Assembly: GCF_014646275.1 (NCBI RefSeq)
Contig: NZ_BMND01000001.1
Span: 481,368-545,367 of the forward strand
Direction: 5' to 3'
Source of the DNA: Streptomyces kronopolitis
GTDB lineage: Bacteria; Actinomycetota; Actinomycetes; Streptomycetales; Streptomycetaceae
Length of the DNA: 64,000 bases
The position numbers and the translations under genes were made by a program. Positions 43,801 through 54,431 of the stretch are shown piece by piece (position 1 is the first letter of the stretch; each line of letters starts with the position of its first letter). The notes below the pieces were generated by a model that was not told the origin of the DNA, did not search any database, and saw only the letters and a program-made list of their open reading frames with translations.

Positions 43801-46800
43801 CGGCGGACGAGGCCGGCTGCGCCGCCGTCGACCAGCTCACCCTGCTCACCCCGGTCGTCCTCCCCGACGAGGGCGACATCCGGCTGCGCGTGGACCTCAC
43901 GGCCCCGGCCGAGGACGGCTCGCGCGGACTGCTCCTGCACACCCGCACCGGGGCGGGGCACTGGACCACGCACGCCACCGGCGTCCTTGTGCCCGACGCC
44001 GCCGAACCGGTGGCCGCCACCACCGCGTGGCCGCCGGCCGGCGCCGAACCCCAGGACGTCGAAGCCCTCTACGCGACCCTGGAGGACGCCGGCCTGAGCT
44101 ACGGCCCGGCCTTCCGCGGCCTGCGGGCACTGTGGCGGGGACGCGACGGGGACCTCCACGCCGAGGTGGCACTGCCCGACGCCGACCAGGCCGGCGCGTT
44201 CACCCTCCACCCGGCCCTGCTCGACGCGTGCCTGCACCCCGTCGCCCTCGGCGGGTTCCTCACCGCAGCAGGGGGCCGCCCGGCACTGCCCTTCGAATGG
44301 CAGGGCCTGCGCCTCCACGCCGCGGGCGCCGACACCGTGCGCGTGACCCTGTCCGCCGCGGGCCCCGACGCCGTCCGCCTCACCCTCACCGACACCACCG
44401 GGGCACCCGTCGCCTCGGTCGACACCCTCGTGCTCCGCGAGCTTCCGGCGGGCGCTCTCGGCCGCCCCGACCGGGGCGACCTGCTGCGCCCCGACCGGGT
44501 GACCCGGGCCCTGCCCGGCGGCGCGCACGAGGACTACGCCGTACCGGACCCGGAACTCGCCCGGCAGTTGGGGAAGCAGCCCACCCAGGACCCCGCGCCC
44601 CACGTCCTGGTGCCGACCCCGGCAGGCGACCCCGGCGAGGCCGTGCGCCGCGCGCTCACCCTCCTCCAGGACTGGCTGGCGGACGAGAGCCGCACGGATT
44701 CCACGCTCGTCCTCGTCACCCGCCGGGTCCACCACGACGTGGCGGAAGCCGCCGTCGCGGGTCTCGTACGGTCCGCCCAGCTCGAACACCCCGGCAGCTT
44801 CCGGGTGCTGGACCTGGCCGATCTCGACGCGGCCACCCTCGCCGCGATCCCCGCCGCCCTCGCCGCGGACGAGCCCCAGCTCACGCTGGCGTCCGGGACC
44901 GCGACCGTGACCCGGCTGTCACGTGCGCTCCCCGCTCCGGCGGGGACCGGCGAGCTCGGCAGGACCCTGGTGACCGGCGCCTCCGGCACCCTGGGGCAGC
45001 TCGTCGCCCGGCACCTCGTCCACGCACACGGCGTACGCGACCTGGTGCTGGCCGGCCGACGCGGCGCCGACGCCCCCGGCATGGCCGCCCTCACGGAGGA
45101 GCTGGCCGGTGCCGGGGCGCAGGTCCGTGCCGTCGCCTGCGACGTCACCGACCGTGCCGCTCTCGCGGTCCTGGCCGGCGGGGATTCCTTCACGACCGTC
45201 GTCCACGCCGCGGGCGTCCTCGACGACGGCTTGGTGACCGGCCTGACCCCCGAGCGCCTCGACCGCGTGCTCGGAGCGAAGCTCGACGCCGCGCTCCACC
45301 TCCACGAACTGCTGCCCCAGGCACGCCTGGTGCAGTTCTCCTCGGCCGTGGGCATCCTCGGCGGCCTCGGCCAGGCCAACTACGCCGCCGCCAACGCCGG
45401 CCTCGACGCCCTGGCCCGCCGCCGCCACGCCGCGGGCCTGCCCGGGATCTCCCTGGCCTGGGGCCTGTGGGACGCCACCAGCGGCATGACCGACGGCGTC
45501 GACCGGGACCGCCTGGGCCGCTCCGGCTTCCGGCCGCTGCCGACCGCGGACGCCCTCGCCGCCCTGGACGCCGCCCTGGCCTCGGACGAGCCGGTGCTCG
45601 CCCCGATCCGGCTCGACCCCGGCGCCCTGCGGGCCCAGGGAGAGGACGTCCCCGCACCGCTGCGCGACCTGTCCGGGAAACCCGCACGCCGCGGCGCCGC
45701 CACCGGGGGCGGCGCCGCCGTCTCCGAACTGGCCGCCCGCCTCGCCGGGAAGACCGGCCCCGAGCGCCTGCGCGCCCTGCTCGACCTGGTCGTCGGACAC
45801 ACCGCCGCCGTCCTCGGACATGCCTCGCCGGAGGCGGTCGACCCCGGCCGGGCCTTCAAGGACGCCGGCTTCGGCTCGCTCGCCGCCGTCGAACTGCGCA
45901 ACCGCCTCGCCGCAGGCACGGGCCTGCGCCTCCCGGCCACCCTCGTGTTCAGCCACCCCAATCCGGCGGCGGTCGCCCGCCACCTGGACGAACTCCTCGC
46001 GGGCACCACCCCGGAGGCCGCTCCCGCGACCCGCGCCGCGGCCGCCGCCGCGGACGACCCCGTCGTCCTCGTCGGCCTCGGCTGCCGGCTCCCCGGCGGC
46101 GTCCGCACACCCGACGACCTCTGGGAGATGCTGGTCCACGAACGCGACGGCATCGGCCCGTTCCCCGACGACCGGGGCTGGCCCCTGGAGCGCCTCCACG
46201 ACCCCGACCCGGCCGCCCCCGGCACCACCTACACCCGGCACGGCGGCTTCATGGCCGACGCGACGGCGTTCGACGCCGCCTTCTTCGGGGTCGCGCCCCG
46301 CGAGGCCGTCGCCATGGACCCGCAGCAGCGGATCCTGCTGGAAACCGTCTGGGAGGCCTGCGAGGACGCCGGCATCGACCCCGCCTCGCTGCGCGGCAGC
46401 CGCACCGGCGTGTTCGTGGGCGCCATGTACCAGGACTACGGCCGCCTCCTGGAGAACGCCGCCGCCGAGGGCTTCCTCGCCCCGGGCGTCGGCGGGGGAG
46501 TCCTCTCCGGACGGGTCGCCTACACCTACGGCCTGGAAGGCCCGACCGTCACCGTCGACACGGCCTGCTCCTCCTCGCTGACCGCCCTGCACCTCGCCGC
46601 GCAGGCGGTACGGGCGGGGGAGTGCGACCTCGCGCTCGCCGGCGGAGTCACCGTGCTCTCCACACCGGTGCCCTTCGTCGAGTTCAGCCGCCAGCGCGGA
46701 CTGGCCGCCGACGGACGCTGCAAGCCCTTCGCCGCCGCGGCCGACGGCACCGCACTCGGCGAGGGCGCCGGAGTGGTGCTCGTCGAGCGCCTCTCCCGGG

Positions 46801-49800
46801 CCCGCGCCCTGGGCCACGAGGTGCTGGCCGTACTGCGCGGCAGCGCCCTCAACTCCGACGGCGCCAGCAACGGCCTCACCGCCCCCAACGGCGCGGCCCA
46901 GGAGAAGGTGATGCGCGCGGCGCTCGCCGCCGCCGGCCTGCACCCCGCCGACGTCGCCGCCGTCGAGGCGCACGGCACCGGCACGGCCCTCGGCGACCCC
47001 ATCGAGGCGCAGGCGCTGCTCGCGGTCTACGGCCAGGACCGGCCGGCCCCGCTGCTGCTCGGCTCGCTCAAGTCCAACGTGGGACACGTCCAGGCGGCCG
47101 CCGGCATCGCGGGAGTGATCAAGGCGGTGCTGTCCCTGCGCAACGGCCTGCTGCCCCGGAGCCTGCACATCGACGAGCCCTCCCCGCACGTCGACTGGAC
47201 CGCCGGCGATATCGCTCTGCTCGACCGGGCGCAGCCGTGGCCCGAGGGGACCGGGCCGCGGCGCATGGGAGTCTCCTCCTTCGGCATCAGCGGCACCAAC
47301 GTGCACGTCCTGATCGAGCAGGCACCGGACCCCGAAGAGCCCCCGGAGCCGCTGCCGGCCCTGGACGGAGTGCCCTGGCTGCTGTCGGCACGCTCCGAGC
47401 AGGCCCTGCGCGGCCAGGCCCGCCGACTGCTGGAGTCGGACACCTCCGACCTCCCCGCCGTGGCGCGGGCCCTGTCCACCACCCGGGCCGCCCACCGCCA
47501 CCGGGCCATGGTGAGCGGCGCCGACGCACAGCACAGGCGCGCCGCCCTCACGGCTCTGGCGTCCGGCGGCACGGCCGACGGCCTGCGCCGGGTGCGCGCC
47601 GCCGGGCAGCGGCTCACCCTGCTCTTCACCGGGCAGGGCAGCCAGCTCCCCGCGATGGGCAGGGGCCTGTACGAGACCTTCCCCGTGTACGCGCAGGCCT
47701 TCGACGAGGTGTCCGCGCACTTCCGGCTCGACACCCCGCTGCGGGAAGCGGTCTTCGAACGGGAGGACCTGCTGGACCGCACCGAGTACACCCAGCCGGC
47801 CCTCTTCGCCCTCCAAGTGGCCCAGTTCCGGCTGCTGTCGAGCTGGGGCGTCACCCCAGACTCCCTGATCGGGCACTCCATCGGCGAGCTCTCGGCGGCC
47901 TGCGTCTCGGGCCTGCTGCCCCTCGCCGACGCCGCCGCCCTCGTCGCCGCCCGCGGCCGGGTCCTCGGCCAACTGCCGGCCGGGGGAGCCATGGTGGCCG
48001 TACGGGCGACGGAGGAGGAAGTCCTCGCCGTCCTGGAGGGCCGCGCCGACCACGTGGGCATCGCCGCCGTCAACGGCCCCCGGTCGGTCGTCCTGTCCGG
48101 GGACGAGGAGGAGGTCCTGTCCGCGGCCCGGGAACTCTCGGAGCGCGGGCACCGTACGCGCCGGCTGCGCGTGGATGTCGCCTTCCACTCGCCCCGCGTG
48201 GACCCGGCGCTCGCCGAGTTCCGGGATGCCGCCGCCGAGGTCCGCTTCGGACGGCCCGGAATCCCCATCGTCTCCACCGTCCGCACCGCCCACGCGATGG
48301 ACACCCCCGACTACTGGGTGGACCAACTGCGCGGCTCCGTGCGCTTCTTCGACGCCGTCCGCGAGGCCCACGGCGACGGAGTCACGGCCTTCCTGGAACT
48401 GGGACCCGACACCGTCCTGGCACCGGCCGCCGACTCGTGCCTGTCCGGCCTCCCGGTGCGGCCCGTCGCGCTGCTGCGCCGCGACCGCGACGATGTCCGC
48501 ACCGCCGTCGAGGCGCTGGGGCTCCTGCACACCCACGGAGTGGAGGCCGACTGGTCGGCCGTCCACGCCGGGCGGCCGGCCACCCGGGTGCGGCTTCCGA
48601 AGTACGCCTTCCAGGAGCGCCGTTACTGGCCCGAGCCGGCCGAGGCGGCGCAGGCCGCGCCCGTACCCGCGCCCGTACCCGCGCCCGTACCCGCGCCCGT
48701 ACCCGCGCCTGCGCCCGTACCCGTATCCGCATCCGCAGCCGATGCGGGGGCGGGGGCGCCCGCGCTCGATCCGTTCTGGTCGGCCGTCGAGAGCGCCGAC
48801 CTCGGCGCCGCCCTCGACCTGCTGAACCTGCGGGGCGACGAGACACCGGCCCAGGTCCTCGACGCCCTCTGCCGACTGCGCTCCGGAGCGGCGGCGCCGG
48901 TCCTCCAGGGGGCGCGGTGGACACGCGTGCCGGACGGCCCCGTCCCCGAACTCGCCCACGACGTCCTGCTGCTCGCCCCCTCCACGGGCGACGAGGAGCT
49001 GGCCGACGGGGTCGCTGGCGCCCTGGTCCGGCACGGAGCCCGGGTCCGCTCGGGCGGTGGCGAGCGCCCGGACCTCGTGCTGGCCCTGCCCGGGACCGAA
49101 CCGGCCGCCGAGGCGGGGGTGCCCCGGTGGGCCCTCGTCGAAGGCGGCGGCGTGGTGCCCGCCTGCGACCACGCCGTGACCCTCCCGAAGGAGCTCGACG
49201 CGCCCGCGCGCAGCCGCCTGTGCGCGGCCGTGGCCGAGGGGTACCGGGAGACGCGGATCGAATCGGACGGGCTGTTCGTGCGCACCTACGAGCCGTTGGA
49301 CCGCACCGGCGTGTGGCGTCCCGAGGGGGACGTCCTGGTGGCCGGCCCGGCGGACGCGCTCACCGCGGCGACCGTCGACGCCGTGCTCGCGTCCGGGGCG
49401 CGCTGCCTGGTGGCCGGCGGTGCCGACCGCCCGGCCGGCGCCCGGGAGTTCGGGGACGCGGAGGGGACCGTGCGGCTCGCGGCGGCGATCGTCCGGGCCG
49501 GCAGCGGCTTCGAGGACGTGGCGGCGCCGCTGGTGGTCGTCGTGTCCGTGGGGGAGACCGTGCGGGAAGCGGGCGCCTCGCTCGCCGTGTCGGTCCACCC
49601 CGACCTCGACCCGAGGGCTGCGGTGAGCGGGCTGTGGCGGGCTATGTCCACCGAGGAGACGGCCGTACGCCTCCTGGACACCGCGCACGTGACACGGACC
49701 GCGCCGGAAGCGGAGCCCGAGGAGGCTACGGAAGCGGCGACGGATGAGGCGACGGATGCGGTGGCGGAAGAGACTACGGAAGAGGCGACGGACCTCACGC

Positions 49801-50159
49801 CGGAGCCCGGGCCCGAGCCAAAGCACGAGTCCGAGCCTCAGCCCGACGGTCCGCGGCATGCGGACTCCGACCTCCGGGCCACCCTCGCGGAACTCCCCCG
49901 AGCGGAGTGGGCGGAGGCCGTGCTCGGCGGTGTGCGGGGCCTCGCGGCCGCCGTGCTCGGGTACGAGTCCGCGTCCGAGATCGACCCCGAGGGAGAGTTC
50001 TTCGACATGGGCCTGACCTCGGTCACCGCCCTCGAACTGCGCGACCACCTGACCGGCTTGACCGGCCTGGAGTGGCCCGCGGACCTCCTCTACGAGTGCC
50101 CGACACCGCAGGTGCTGGCCGACCTCGTGACCGAGCAGCTGAGCGCGCCCCCTGCCTGA
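40830..50159 (+). CDS. cis-AT type I polyketide synthase, terminal modules M12-M13 (KirAVI-like)
   Basis: 3109 residues; the start overlaps the previous stop as ATGA. Residues 1-33 are an N-terminal coiled-coil docking helix. M12: KS Cys192; AT with GHSQG (Ser667) and YASH (767), both methylmalonyl signatures; DH His971 in [12 protein letters not shown] with TGASGTLG and LDD; ACP Ser1683 in the variant loop GFGS. M13: KS Cys1913; AT with GHSIG (Ser2350) and AFHS (2451), malonyl signatures; proline-alanine linker; a KR remnant without a glycine-rich nucleotide loop or catalytic Ser-Tyr; acidic Ala/Thr/Glu linker; ACP Ser3064. Expected additions are CH=C(CH3) and an unreduced beta-keto unit, as needed before 4-hydroxypyridone formation in kirromycin. 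No thioesterase, reductase or condensation domain follows, so release needs a separate protein not in the window. A 16-bp hairpin ends the transcript 20 bases downstream. Confidence 0.97.
48660..48734 (+). repeat. tandem 12-bp repeats coding Pro-Ala-Pro-Val linker
   Basis: About four direct copies of the 12-mer CCCGTACCCGCG, then diverged copies, encode a PVPA repeat between the M13 AT and the KR remnant. It acts as a flexible or polyproline spacer. Copy number may vary between strains or be collapsed in assembly. Confidence 0.85.
48880..49670 (+). other. degenerate ketoreductase remnant in M13
   Basis: Residues of about 2685-2950 of gene 5 keep the length and hydrophobic rhythm of a KR structural/catalytic pair, but the dinucleotide loop reads [13 protein letters not shown] in place of TGxxGxxG, and no Ser or YxxxN catalytic positions are seen. 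The domain should be inactive, leaving the last beta-ketone intact. Confidence 0.7.
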
Positions 50160-50178
50160 GCCGCCGCCGTCCGGACCG

Positions 50179-50216
50179 GCGGGGCGCCGTACTGATCCCC
50201 CAGTACGGCGCCCCGC
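50179..50216 (+). terminator. terminator of the PKS operon
   Basis: Perfect 16-bp inverted repeat with a 6-base loop, starting 20 bases after the stop of the last PKS gene. There is no long T run, as is usual for Streptomyces. It separates the biosynthetic operon from the flanking chromosome. Confidence 0.8.
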
Positions 50217-50332
50217 GGATCAGGACGTGCAGGGTGACTCCGATACCGGGCACGCCCTGCCGAACTCAGGGGGCCGCACCACGAGCACCGTGCTTCCGAA
50301 GTGGCCTGCGGTCGCGACCACTTCAGATGTGG

Positions 50333-50358
50333 CCGGCGGGCGGCTTCTCGCCCGCCGG
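50333..50358. repeat. 10-bp inverted repeat upstream of the cyclophilin gene
   Basis: Perfect CCGGCGGGCG stem with a 6-base loop, 58 bases before the cyclophilin start, in the otherwise gene-free 50217-50416. It could be a second terminator or an operator. No clear -35/-10 pair was identified. Confidence 0.45.
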
Positions 50359-50416
50359 GCCGCGCTCTAGACTGCGACCGCTCCGAAATCTGGCGATCTT
50401 CTGGAGGGTGTGCAGG

Positions 50417-51148
50417 ATGAGACGGACTCTCATGACCGCATTGGCTGCGGCAGCGTTGGTCGTGTCCGGGGGCAGCACCACCGCCTCCGCCTCCGCTTCT
50501 GATGCCCCGCCGCGCACCACGCACGGTCCCTGCCAGTACACCCAGACCCCGGACGAGCCGGCGTCGCGGCCGGTTCCCCTGCCACGCGATCCGCGGCACA
50601 CCCCCAGTCACGGCACGGTCGGCATGGCTGTCCGGACCAGCCAGGGCCCGCTCCCGCTACGTCTGAACCGGGCGAAGGCGCCGTGCACGGTCCAGAGCTT
50701 CCTACACCTGGCGCGGCACCGGTTCTACGACCGCACGGTGTGCCATCGGCTGACGGCGTACCCGACGCTGAAGGTCCTGCAGTGTGGCGACCCGACCAGT
50801 ACCGGCGAGGGCGGGCCGGGGTACAAGTACAAGGACGAGCTGCCGGTGGACCTGCCGCCGGCACCGAGCGATCCGACCGGCGCCCGTCGCCTTTACGGGC
50901 GCGGCTTGCTGGCGATGGCCAACGCCGGTCCGAACACGAACGGTTCGCAATTCTTCGTCGTCTACGGCGACTCCGCCCTGCGACCGAACTACACGGTGTT
51001 CGGCACGGTTGGCACCGCCGGCCTGAAGACTCTCGACAAGGTCGCCGCCGGCGGCATCGCGCCCACCGCGCAGGATCCGGCACCTGTCGACGGCACACCC
51101 GTGCTGCGAACCGAACTGCTCAACGTCCGGCCGCCCTGCCGGCCCTGA
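50417..51148 (+). CDS. secreted cyclophilin-type peptidyl-prolyl cis-trans isomerase
   Basis: 243 residues. A Sec signal peptide occupies about residues 1-27 (MRRTL, hydrophobic alanine core, cleavage near ASASA-SD). The body carries cyclophilin landmarks: APCTVQSFLHLARHRFYDRTVCHR, written here only as its parts APCTVQSF and FYDRTVCHR, then GYKYKDEL, GLLAMANAGPNTNGSQFF and LRPNYTVFGTV. It catalyses proline isomerisation in exported proteins, probably outside the membrane. The chosen ATG has GGAGG nine bases upstream; the longer open frame lies inside the PKS. It is transcribed with the PKS but behind a strong terminator, so it is probably a flanking housekeeping gene. Two cysteine pairs suggest disulphides. 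Confidence 0.9.
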   Translation: MRRTLMTALAAAALVVSGGSTTASASASDAPPRTTHGPCQYTQTPDEPASRPVPLPRDPRHTPSHGTVGMAVRTSQGPLPLRLNRAKAPCTVQSFLHLARHRFYDRTVCHRLTAYPTLKVLQCGDPTSTGEGGPGYKYKDELPVDLPPAPSDPTGARRLYGRGLLAMANAGPNTNGSQFFVVYGDSALRPNYTVFGTVGTAGLKTLDKVAAGGIAPTAQDPAPVDGTPVLRTELLNVRPPCRP

Positions 51149-51173
51149 CGAATCGCGGCGCGCTCAGCGCGGC

Positions 51174-51204
51174 GGTGGAGGCCGTCATGCGGATGGCCTC
51201 CACC
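51174..51204. terminator. terminator after the cyclophilin gene
   Basis: A 13-bp stem (one G-T wobble) around a 5-base loop, starting 26 bases after the cyclophilin stop. It lies between convergent genes and may act on both strands. Confidence 0.7.
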
Positions 51205-51273
51205 CTCCGCTGACCACGAGACCTCGGATGCGTCTCGCGCTCGACGGCCCGGGCTCGGGCATTCCCCGTTGTC

Positions 51274-51294
51274 GCCTGCGGCTGAACCGCAGGC
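51274..51294. terminator. short hairpin in the convergent gap
   Basis: GCCTGCGG paired with CCGCAGGC across a 5-base loop, 50 bases beyond the end of the minus-strand YdcF-type gene. Probably its terminator. Confidence 0.5.
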
Positions 51295-51344
51295 TCCCGC
51301 TCCCGCTGGCGGGGGAGACGCGCCAGGCGTGTCCGCAGGTGATC

Positions 51345-52349
51345 TCAGAGGAGCGTGCTGAACAGGGTGAGCAGGGTGCACACCCCGAGGTTGATCTTCT
51401 TGTGGTGCAGAAAGATCGCGGTGAACTCGCGGATCGTCGCGGTGGGCCAGAAGTAGGCGGCGGTAGGAGAGCCGATGACGTGGCCGTCGATGCCGGTGCG
51501 GCGTGCGGTGAGGGCGGCTCGGAAGACGTGGAAGTTGTTGGTGACGGCCACGAAGCGGTATTCCGGATTGCGTTCCTGCATGATCGCCGAGCTGAAGCGC
51601 AGGTTCTCCTCTGTGCTGCGCGAACGGTCTTCCCGTAGGACATGGCCCTCGGGAGCGCCGTGGGCGATGAGGTATGCGGCCATTGCGTCGGCCTCGGGTA
51701 TGTCTTCGTCGGGGCCCTGGCCGCCGGAGGTGATCAGTACCGGCGGTGTTCCCCGCGCGGCCTGCCTCTCGTATACCGCTCGGGCCCGGTCCAGTCTGCT
51801 CGCCAACAGGGGCGGCACCCGGGATCCGCCGATCAGACCGGAGCCGAGGATGACCACGTAGTCCACGTCCTGACGGAGTGTCAGTCGCGCGTAGAAGAAG
51901 GCGTAGACGAGGAACGAGACGAAGAGATAGGAGACGTATCCGCTCACCAGCAGCACCGCGCCCGCGACGCGTTGCAGCGGCGCGGAGTTGGTGTGGTAGG
52001 CGGTCAGGGCGAGTGCGAACACGCCGAGGATGCTCACCCCCGCCAGGCCCGAGAGAAGGTTGGCGGGGCGTGGGCCCTCCTTGCGGATCATCTGGACCCC
52101 GTTCGCGATCAGGAAGAACGCGAGGACGAGGACGCTCAGGGCGAGGAGCAGGAGGGTGAGGGTCACCGCCACGACGAGCGGCGCGGGTGCGCTGCCGTCC
52201 GCGACCTGGGCGAGCAGGGCCACGGTCACGAGGACGAGGGTCAGTCCGAGGAGGACGGCGTTGCTGAAGCGTCGAGGGTCGCGTCGTACCCGGGAGAGGA
52301 AGAGGAGGAAGGACAGTCCGGCGGGGACCGCGAACACGAGCGACGCCAT
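51345..52349 (-). CDS. YdcF/DUF218 family membrane protein
   Basis: 334 residues. The N-terminal half has about five hydrophobic segments (near 3-18, 32-50, 58-85, 103-118, 127-150). The C-terminal half is the DUF218 (YdcF/SanA/ElyC) domain: DYVVILGSGLIGG, PVLITSGGQGPDEDIPEA, EDRSRSTEENLRFS and TNNFHVFRA are all typical motifs, with the conserved acidic and Ser/Thr-Glu-Asn positions. Family members act in cell-envelope or polyprenyl-lipid metabolism, but the substrate is not known. It lies 72 bases downstream of the ABC permease on the same strand and may be cotranscribed. Start ATG at 52349; a loose AAGGAAA lies upstream. Confidence 0.85.
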   Translation of the reverse strand: MASLVFAVPAGLSFLLFLSRVRRDPRRFSNAVLLGLTLVLVTVALLAQVADGSAPAPLVVAVTLTLLLLALSVLVLAFFLIANGVQMIRKEGPRPANLLSGLAGVSILGVFALALTAYHTNSAPLQRVAGAVLLVSGYVSYLFVSFLVYAFFYARLTLRQDVDYVVILGSGLIGGSRVPPLLASRLDRARAVYERQAARGTPPVLITSGGQGPDEDIPEADAMAAYLIAHGAPEGHVLREDRSRSTEENLRFSSAIMQERNPEYRFVAVTNNFHVFRAALTARRTGIDGHVIGSPTAAYFWPTATIREFTAIFLHHKKINLGVCTLLTLFSTLL

Positions 52350-52421
52350 GGGTTCGTCTCAGTTTCCTTGATCGGTGGAGTGGTTGACCGGGTTCGGTGC
52401 GGGGCACCCGGAGGTTACCGG

Positions 52422-54431
52422 TCACTCGGGGCGTGGGCCGGTCCGTGTCGTGACCGATCGCAGCAGCGGTCGGCTGAGCGCGCTCGCCGCGAGCAGTCCT
52501 GTGACGCCGAGACCGCAGCACGCGGCGAGCAGGGCGAAGCTGCTCGCGTCGAGGGAGGAGGAGCCGCCGCCCAGGGTGAGCGGGGCGGCGCAGAAGATGC
52601 CGGTCAGGACGGCGCCGCCGGCCAGCACGGCCACCGGGATGAGGGTTTCCGCGCGGCGGGCCGCGTTCAGGACCTCCAGCGGGGTGCCCGGCGAGCCGGA
52701 GCAGGCCGTAGCTGCGGCAGCGGTCCAGGACCGAGGAGGCCGCGGTGATCCCGGCCGAGGCGATGGCGGTGACGAACGCGACGCCGAGGACGACCCGGGT
52801 GGCATTGGAGAAGTCCTTCGCGAACAGCTTGCGGGACCAGTTGACGTCGGTGCCGGTGACCGCGTACTGGCCGGGCACGAGTGACGTCAGGGCGGTGCGG
52901 GCGCGGTCCAGGTTCTCGGTGCCGCCGCGCATGCTGACGGTGACCTGGGCGCTGTTCTCGCCGCCGCCCACGGCGACCCAGTCGGTGTCGCTGCCGACGG
53001 TGGCGGCGACACCGGCGCGTTCCAATCGTGACCGTGCCTCCTGCTGGACCATGGCCACCCGGCTCTTGGGCACGGCCACCGCAAGGGTGTCGGGGCTACC
53101 CCAGACGGAGACGCCGCTGATGCTGAAGAGGGCGAAGAATCCGGCCACGAATCCGGCGAGGGTGAGCCCGGAGACCGTGCGCCAGCCGCCCTTGGGGTCG
53201 TCCAGCAGGCGGCGTCCGGCCAGCAGGGTCGCCGGGCGCCGTGCCTTCGCGGTGACGATCCGGCCGAGGACGCCGACCGCCCAGGGGCCGATCAGGGACA
53301 GGGCGAGGAAGACGATGGCGAACACCACCAGGACGCCGTTGGTGTCGTCCTTCTTCTCGTCGGTGAACCATGCGTAGCCGAGGATCACCCCGACGAACGC
53401 GAGTGCCCGCAGGAAGCTCATCCTGGGCGCCTGCGAGCGGCGCGCCACACCCAGCGGGCCGACCACGACCTGCCGCAGTCCGACGAGCGCGCTGACGACG
53501 ACCATGGCGACCACTGCGGCGAGTGCGGCGAGCAGCACCGGCACTCCGGTCCACAAGTCGGCGGTGTACCAGTTGCCGCCCGCCACGCTCACCTCGGCGG
53601 CGGCCGGCACCAGCAGGCCGTAAGCGGCGGCACCCAGCAGGGCCCCCGCCGTGCCGGTGAGGACGGCCTCGGCAGCGGTGATCCCCGCGATCCGGCCGGG
53701 ACTCGCGCCGATCAGCCGCAGTGCGGCCAGACGTTGGTCGCGGCGGGAGACCGAAAGACGGGCCGAGGAGGCGCCCAGGACCAGCAGCGGTACGACGACG
53801 AGAATGGTGGCGATCTTGGCCAGGCCCACGTACTCCTCGCCGATTCCGCCTGCCATGGGCCGTCCCGTGAAGTCGGCGACGCGGGTGGGGGTGACGGTGT
53901 CGCCGGGGCGGCGCGGGTCCGCCTCGCGCGGGACGGTGACGGCACGGTTGGTCGGCTTGTGGCCGACGACTGCGACCAGTTCACCGGGGTGGGCCAGGGC
54001 CGCGCGGCCCAGGGTTCCGTCGGTGTGCCGGCGACGGGGCGTTGGTCGGAGGGCAGGTGGCCGAGCCGGCCGGCGAGGGCCGGGGACACCCACACCTCAC
54101 CCGGCTTTGGGAAACGGGGCATGCCGGGCGGGGCAGGGGCCTTCTTGCCGGGGAGCTCGGCGACATCGACGACGGTGACCGGGATTCCGCCGCTGAAGGT
54201 CATGCCGACGGCCTCGGTCGCGACGGGGGCGGCGGACTTCACGGGGCTGCGCCAGTCGGTGCGGTCGGCGCGCTGCTGGAAGCCGAGGTTGGCGGCCACG
54301 CAGAGGAGCAGCAGTGCGGTGCTCACCGCGGCCGCGGCGACGGCCAGCCCGGTGGCGAGCAGCCCCATCCGCCCTCCGGCGCGGGTCAGCCGCCAGGTCA
54401 GGGTCCATGTGGTGCCATCAAGTGCCCTCAT
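52422..54431 (-). pseudogene. FtsX/MacB-type ABC transporter permease with two frameshifts
   Basis: The N-terminus (MRALDGTTWTLTWRLTRAGG, one membrane helix) and the C-terminus (TPLEVLNAARRAETLIPVAV to RTGPRPE) are in one frame, while the middle (DGTLGRAALAHPGELVAVVG through SYGLLRLAG) is in another. Two one-base events restore each other: an apparent loss near 54020-54030 and an apparent extra G near 52687 (GCCGGG where GCCGG would join the frames). Rejoined, it would be about 670 residues, with an FtsX core (VVVPLLVLGASSARLSVSRR, SPGRIAGITAAEAVLTG) and several membrane helices. Its ATG overlaps the ATPase stop. Either the gene is broken or these are homopolymer sequencing errors; the conserved sequence on both sides favours error or very recent loss. 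Confidence 0.8.

Noticed and set aside
48660..48734. Short repeats considered as a CRISPR array
   Set aside because: Contiguous 12-mers without spacers, inside a coding frame.
50417..51148. Cyclophilin as part of the biosynthetic cluster or as self-resistance
   Set aside because: Separated by a strong terminator; secreted folding enzyme with no link to EF-Tu or polyketide chemistry.
51642..52748. Plus-strand open frame opposite the YdcF gene
   Set aside because: Glu/Gly/Arg-rich shadow; the minus strand encodes a clear DUF218 protein.
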